This document shows, piece by piece, positions 5,179 to 8,027 of a DNA stretch of 8,027 nt. The notes below the pieces were generated by a model, which did no database searches, had not been told where the DNA came from, and was given only the letters and a program-made list of their open reading frames with translations. Made by a program: the position numbers and the translations under genes. Source of the DNA: an uncultured Oscillospiraceae bacterium (GTDB lineage Bacteria > Bacillota > Clostridia > Oscillospirales > Oscillospiraceae); contig CAKTOJ010000080.1 in NCBI GenBank assembly GCA_934589665.1, forward strand, positions 1-8,027, given 5' to 3'. Each line of letters starts with the position of its first letter. Position 1 is the first letter of the stretch.

Positions 5179-5760
5179 CAGCTCCTCGCGCAGCTGCGTG
5201 GCATCGTGGAACACAATGCCCTGCATGCCGGCATTCTCCGCCGCTTCGATGTTCGGCGGGAAATCATCAATGAAAATGCAGTTGGACGGCATCAGATCGA
5301 ATTTGTCAAACAGTGCCTGATAGATGGCAGCCTCCGGCTTGAGCAGGTGCAGATCAGCGGAAATGACCTTACCGGAAAAGCACTCGCTGCCCGGAATGTC
5401 CGGCCAATAATCATGCTGACGGCGGCTGGCATTGGAAAGGAGGTAGAGCGTACAGCCCTTTTCCTTGAGCTCACGCACGACATCTGCCGTCCCCTCAATG
5501 GGAACAATCGGCTCGTTCCAGTGGTAGATGATGTACTCTGCGGCCCCGTGCAGCTCCTTCGGAAGCTTCGCACAGGCGTGGGCGTAAACCTCTTCCTCGG
5601 TAATGGTGCCGCGGTCAAGCTTCACCCAGTCCACCGTGCGCAGCACATGCTGCATGAGAAGCTCCTGCCCCTCCGCACCGACCTTCAGGCGCTTGGAAAA
5701 CAGCTCGGCGCCGAAGTCAATGAGCACGCCGCCCATATCAAAAATAACGGTATCGATCAT
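5158..5760 (-). CDS. HAD family hydrolase, subfamily IA (sugar-phosphatase-like)
   Basis: This is a 200-residue haloacid-dehalogenase fold protein with an alpha-helical cap at about 16-85. Motif I is FDMGGVL (7-13) with nucleophile Asp8. Motif II is LLSNAS (107-112; Ser109), motif III Lys141 in LLKPEAAIY, and motif IV IFIDDFPPNIEAA (162-174; Asp165, Asp166). The second Asp usual in motif I is Gly10, as in the FDLGNV-type branch that includes E. coli YihX, an alpha-glucose-1-phosphatase. So it is probably a phosphatase of a small sugar phosphate, but the substrate is inferred. The start ATG at 5760 overlaps the permease stop as ATGA and has GGGGAG upstream, so it is translationally coupled to the transporter. 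This coupling is the main hint that it acts on an imported substrate. Confidence 0.9.
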   Translation of the reverse strand: MIDTVIFDMGGVLIDFGAELFSKRLKVGAEGQELLMQHVLRTVDWVKLDRGTITEEEVYAHACAKLPKELHGAAEYIIYHWNEPIVPIEGTADVVRELKEKGCTLYLLSNASRRQHDYWPDIPGSECFSGKVISADLHLLKPEAAIYQALFDKFDLMPSNCIFIDDFPPNIEAAENAGMQGIVFHDATQLREELKARGIL

Positions 5761-7724
5761 AGTTTCTCCCCCGGTTCGTCAGCGGGCGCGGCGGCGGCCG
5801 CCGCTTCCTCCGCCTCCGCCGCCACAGCGGCGGGTTCTTTTTTGAAAATACCGGTCAGCCTTGCCATGCGGCGCTGACGGCGGGCTTTGGCCTCCAGCCG
5901 TTCGCCGAGATCGCGCGCTCCCACACCGTAAACAAGGTACAAAATCACGCCGGAGAGCACCATGATGAACACGGTCGAGGCACAGCGGCGGCCGGACGCG
6001 TTGACATTATATCCGTAAAGCCCCTCCTCGGCGCACATGGCCTGAATGACCATGGCATAGCTCGTGCCATAGGAGCTGGCAAAGGTCGCGGACATATCGT
6101 ACTCGGTAAAGAGCGCATTGAAGTTCAGCGCGAACACCGCCAGAACACTCGGCAGAATAATGGGCAGCTTAACCTTGAGGAAGGTCCGCAGTCCGCTCGC
6201 GCCCATATTGCGCGCGGCATCCTCCAGCTCATCGTCGATGGCATAGAACGCCGCCTTGATCATGCGCAGAGAGAACGGCAGCTTGACCACCGTATAGGCC
6301 AGCACGATCAGGATGCGGACGCGCTCGGCAAAGTAGAGATTCACATTGCCGACATACCAGATGGAATCGGAGTTAAAATAGGTGCGGTAGGAATAGCAGA
6401 TCAGAATCGTCGGCAGCAGCCACGGGAAGAGCAGGCAGTATTCCAGAATCACGCCGGACTTTTTATTGCGGTTTTTGAAGATATAGTTGCAGGCGACCAC
6501 GACGATCAGGCACGCGAGCGCCGCAGCGATGATGGAGAGCACGAAGCTCATCTTGATGCCGCCGAGCGTTGCCTCGTTCGCAAACAGGCCCGAAATGGAG
6601 CCCTTGCGTACCTTATAGCTGCCGCGTGAGGTGAGGTACTGGTAATCCTGCGTACCGAAGAAGTTAACAAGCGTCCAGTTGGACAGATCCAGCTTTTTCA
6701 TGCGGATGGCGCTGTAGGTCTGGAACGAGAAAATGACAATCATCACCACGGGGATCATGTAGATGATGAAAAGTACATAAGCGTAAATATGCGCCAGAAC
6801 ATTCCAAACGGGGCTGGTGATCTTCTGCTTTTGAAGCCGGGCCTTGGTCTTGGAAACAGAGAGATAGTGTCCCTTGCGTTCATAGGCCGAGAGAACCGTG
6901 AGCAGCACAATGGTGAACATCGCAAGGATGATGGACAAAAGCGCCGCGCGCGCCTGCGGGAATGCCTCGTCCGCCACGGACGAGCCGGCAAGGCGCACGA
7001 TTTCTGGATTGATGGAGTCATAACCGAGCAGCGTGGGCGCGGACATAGCGCACAGGCCGGTGATGAACGTCATGACCGTGAGCGAGAACATCGTCGGCAC
7101 CAGCGTCGGAAACACGACCTTCCAGAGCACCTTAAAGGGCTTCGCGCCCATGTTGCGCGCAGCCTCGACGGTATTGTAATCAATGCCGCGGATGGCATTG
7201 CGCAGGAAGAGCGCGTGGTTGCTCGTACAGGCAAAGGTCATGGTGAAAAGCACCGCGTTGAAGCCGGAGAACCAGTTCGGATTAAAATTGGGGAACGCGT
7301 TGGCCAGTGCAGTCGTCAGGATGCCGTCCGAGGCGTAGAGGAACAGATAGCCCGTCACAAGCGCGACGCCGGAGTAGATCATCGTGGTCATGTAGCCAAG
7401 GCGCAGAATATTTGCGCCCTTGATGTCGAAATACTCCGTCAAAAGCACAATGGAAACGCCGACCACGTTGACCGTGACAACCAGACAGACGGCAAGCTTG
7501 AGCGAGTTCCACACATAGCGCCCCATGTTGCCCGCGAAGAAGAAGCGGATGACCGCCAGCGGATCGCGCTCTCCGGCAGCGTTGGTGGTGTTGAAAATGC
7601 TCGTCAGCGTGTTCAGGCACGGCATGAGCATAAAGCCGAAGAAGAAGTATGCGAAGATTACAATGCCGATCATGCGCACGACAAAGGCCGCGTCAAAACG
7701 GGGTTTCGTCAAAGAGCCGCCCAT
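5757..7724 (-). CDS. ABC importer permease, fused double-domain (Fbp/Afu/PhnU-V-like)
   Basis: This 655-residue inner-membrane protein carries two BPD_transp_1 permease domains in one chain, with about 12 hydrophobic segments. Domain 1 covers about 72-280 with the ATPase-docking EAA loop EAARNMGAKPFKVLWKVVFP (187-206). A cytoplasmic linker (about 281-307) leads to domain 2, about 388-602, with EAA loop EDAARNMGASGLRTFLKVKLP (501-521). A residue 335-388 stretch after the seventh segment is a long outside loop. The tail after 631 is Ala/Glu-rich. Fused permeases of this kind occur in ferric-iron (FbpB), hexose-phosphate (AfuB) and aminoethylphosphonate-type importers. The start ATG at 7724 overlaps the ATPase stop (TGATG) and has AGGAGG 7 bases upstream. 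The substrate-binding protein is not in the window. Substrate is uncertain; the HAD and ManA neighbours favour a phosphorylated sugar. Confidence 0.9.
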   Translation of the reverse strand: MGGSLTKPRFDAAFVVRMIGIVIFAYFFFGFMLMPCLNTLTSIFNTTNAAGERDPLAVIRFFFAGNMGRYVWNSLKLAVCLVVTVNVVGVSIVLLTEYFDIKGANILRLGYMTTMIYSGVALVTGYLFLYASDGILTTALANAFPNFNPNWFSGFNAVLFTMTFACTSNHALFLRNAIRGIDYNTVEAARNMGAKPFKVLWKVVFPTLVPTMFSLTVMTFITGLCAMSAPTLLGYDSINPEIVRLAGSSVADEAFPQARAALLSIILAMFTIVLLTVLSAYERKGHYLSVSKTKARLQKQKITSPVWNVLAHIYAYVLFIIYMIPVVMIVIFSFQTYSAIRMKKLDLSNWTLVNFFGTQDYQYLTSRGSYKVRKGSISGLFANEATLGGIKMSFVLSIIAAALACLIVVVACNYIFKNRNKKSGVILEYCLLFPWLLPTILICYSYRTYFNSDSIWYVGNVNLYFAERVRILIVLAYTVVKLPFSLRMIKAAFYAIDDELEDAARNMGASGLRTFLKVKLPIILPSVLAVFALNFNALFTEYDMSATFASSYGTSYAMVIQAMCAEEGLYGYNVNASGRRCASTVFIMVLSGVILYLVYGVGARDLGERLEAKARRQRRMARLTGIFKKEPAAVAAEAEEAAAAAAPADEPGEKL

Positions 7725-8027
7725 CAGCCCACCTCCTCCGCGGAGGGCGCATAGGCCATGATGTCGCGCGGGTTGAGAATAACCTTGACATTCTGTCCCG
7801 GCTCATAAATGTTCACGCCGTCGTTTTTCTCAATGACCTTGAGGCTCTGCGTACCGACGTGGATATAATACTTGATGTAAAGCCCGTAGTATTCGCAGCT
7901 TTCCACCACACCGTCAAGCGCAATCTCGCCGCTGCGGGGCGCGACATTGACATGCAGACGCTCAAGGCGGATATAGTTGTGCTGGTCCGCGTCCACGTCC
8001 GCACCGGCGGCGCGGACGGCGGAAACC
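7724..8027 (-). CDS. ABC transporter ATP-binding protein, C-terminal part (TOBE domain)
   Basis: About 100 residues of the 3' end are visible; the frame is open to the right edge, so the Walker A, signature and Walker B motifs lie outside. The segment EIALDGVVESCEYYGLYIKYYIHVG and NVKVILNPRDIMAY are the typical TOBE domain that follows the nucleotide-binding domain in the PotA/FbpC/MalK-type ATPases. The GTG at 7996 falls inside the domain and is not a start. The stop overlaps the permease start by one base (TGATG), which fits a coupled importer operon. It energises the fused permease. Confidence 0.9.
   Translation of the reverse strand, partial: VSAVRAAGADVDADQHNYIRLERLHVNVAPRSGEIALDGVVESCEYYGLYIKYYIHVGTQSLKVIEKNDGVNIYEPGQNVKVILNPRDIMAYAPSAEEVG

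Noticed and set aside
4807..5877. 356-codon plus-strand open frame opposite manA, the HAD gene and the permease end
   Set aside because: It spans three real minus-strand genes and their junctions and shows no domain.
6789..7754. 321-codon plus-strand open frame opposite the permease
   Set aside because: Charged, repetitive composition typical of an antisense shadow of hydrophobic coding sequence.
1..8027. CRISPR arrays, tRNA or rRNA genes, insertion sequences, riboswitches, phage or toxin-antitoxin genes
   Set aside because: No repeated spacer pattern, RNA gene motif, transposase, terminal repeats or known riboswitch core was seen; all long stretches are explained by ordinary genes.

Overview
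The window looks like chromosomal DNA of a GC-rich, low-GC-lineage-type Gram-positive (Firmicutes, most likely a gut Clostridia of the Oscillospiraceae kind). The support is strong AGGAGG-type ribosome binding sites before nearly every gene, hairpin-plus-U-tract terminators, a DUF436/TIGR01440 (YwlG-type) gene, a DegV protein, and clostridial-type SulP and class I ManA proteins. The genus cannot be fixed from this sequence. There is no rRNA, tRNA, insertion sequence, prophage or CRISPR array. Coding density is high, and the only gene-free stretch above 200 bases is the divergent promoter region 3343-3585.

Layout from left to right: (1) the C-terminal end of an FMN-dependent alpha-hydroxy-acid oxidizing protein on +, ending in a bidirectional terminator shared with the convergent degV gene. 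(2) A two-gene operon on -, marR then degV, with overlapping ATGA stop/start. Its promoter has near-consensus -35 and -10 boxes, and two identical-arm palindromes (TGTTGA-N4-TCAACA) sit on the -35 box and just after the start point, which implies autoregulation. (3) A monocistronic SulP anion transporter with a STAS domain on -, with its own promoter, RBS and terminator. (4) A DUF436 gene on +, divergent from sulP and convergent with manA. (5) A leftward cluster: ABC importer ATPase (C-terminal part only), a fused double-domain ABC permease, a HAD phosphatase-like protein and a class I mannose-6-phosphate isomerase. The first three are joined by stop/start overlaps; manA follows after 30 bases.

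The most interesting ideas are these. The permease/ATPase pair belongs to the Fbp/Afu/PhnUV-like importer group, and its coupling to a sugar-phosphatase-like HAD protein and near ManA suggests uptake and use of phosphorylated sugars (inference). A strong terminator-like hairpin, with the HAD stop codon in its loop and its U-tract one base from the manA Shine-Dalgarno, must be crossed by any transcript reaching manA, so it may be a translation-sensitive attenuator. A second leftward terminator lies in the 5' leader of the DUF436 gene, where it would stop antisense transcripts that cross that whole gene. The marR-degV operon may be a fatty-acid- or redox-responsive unit. None of these amounts to a demonstrated new system; the window is otherwise ordinary core/accessory metabolism.
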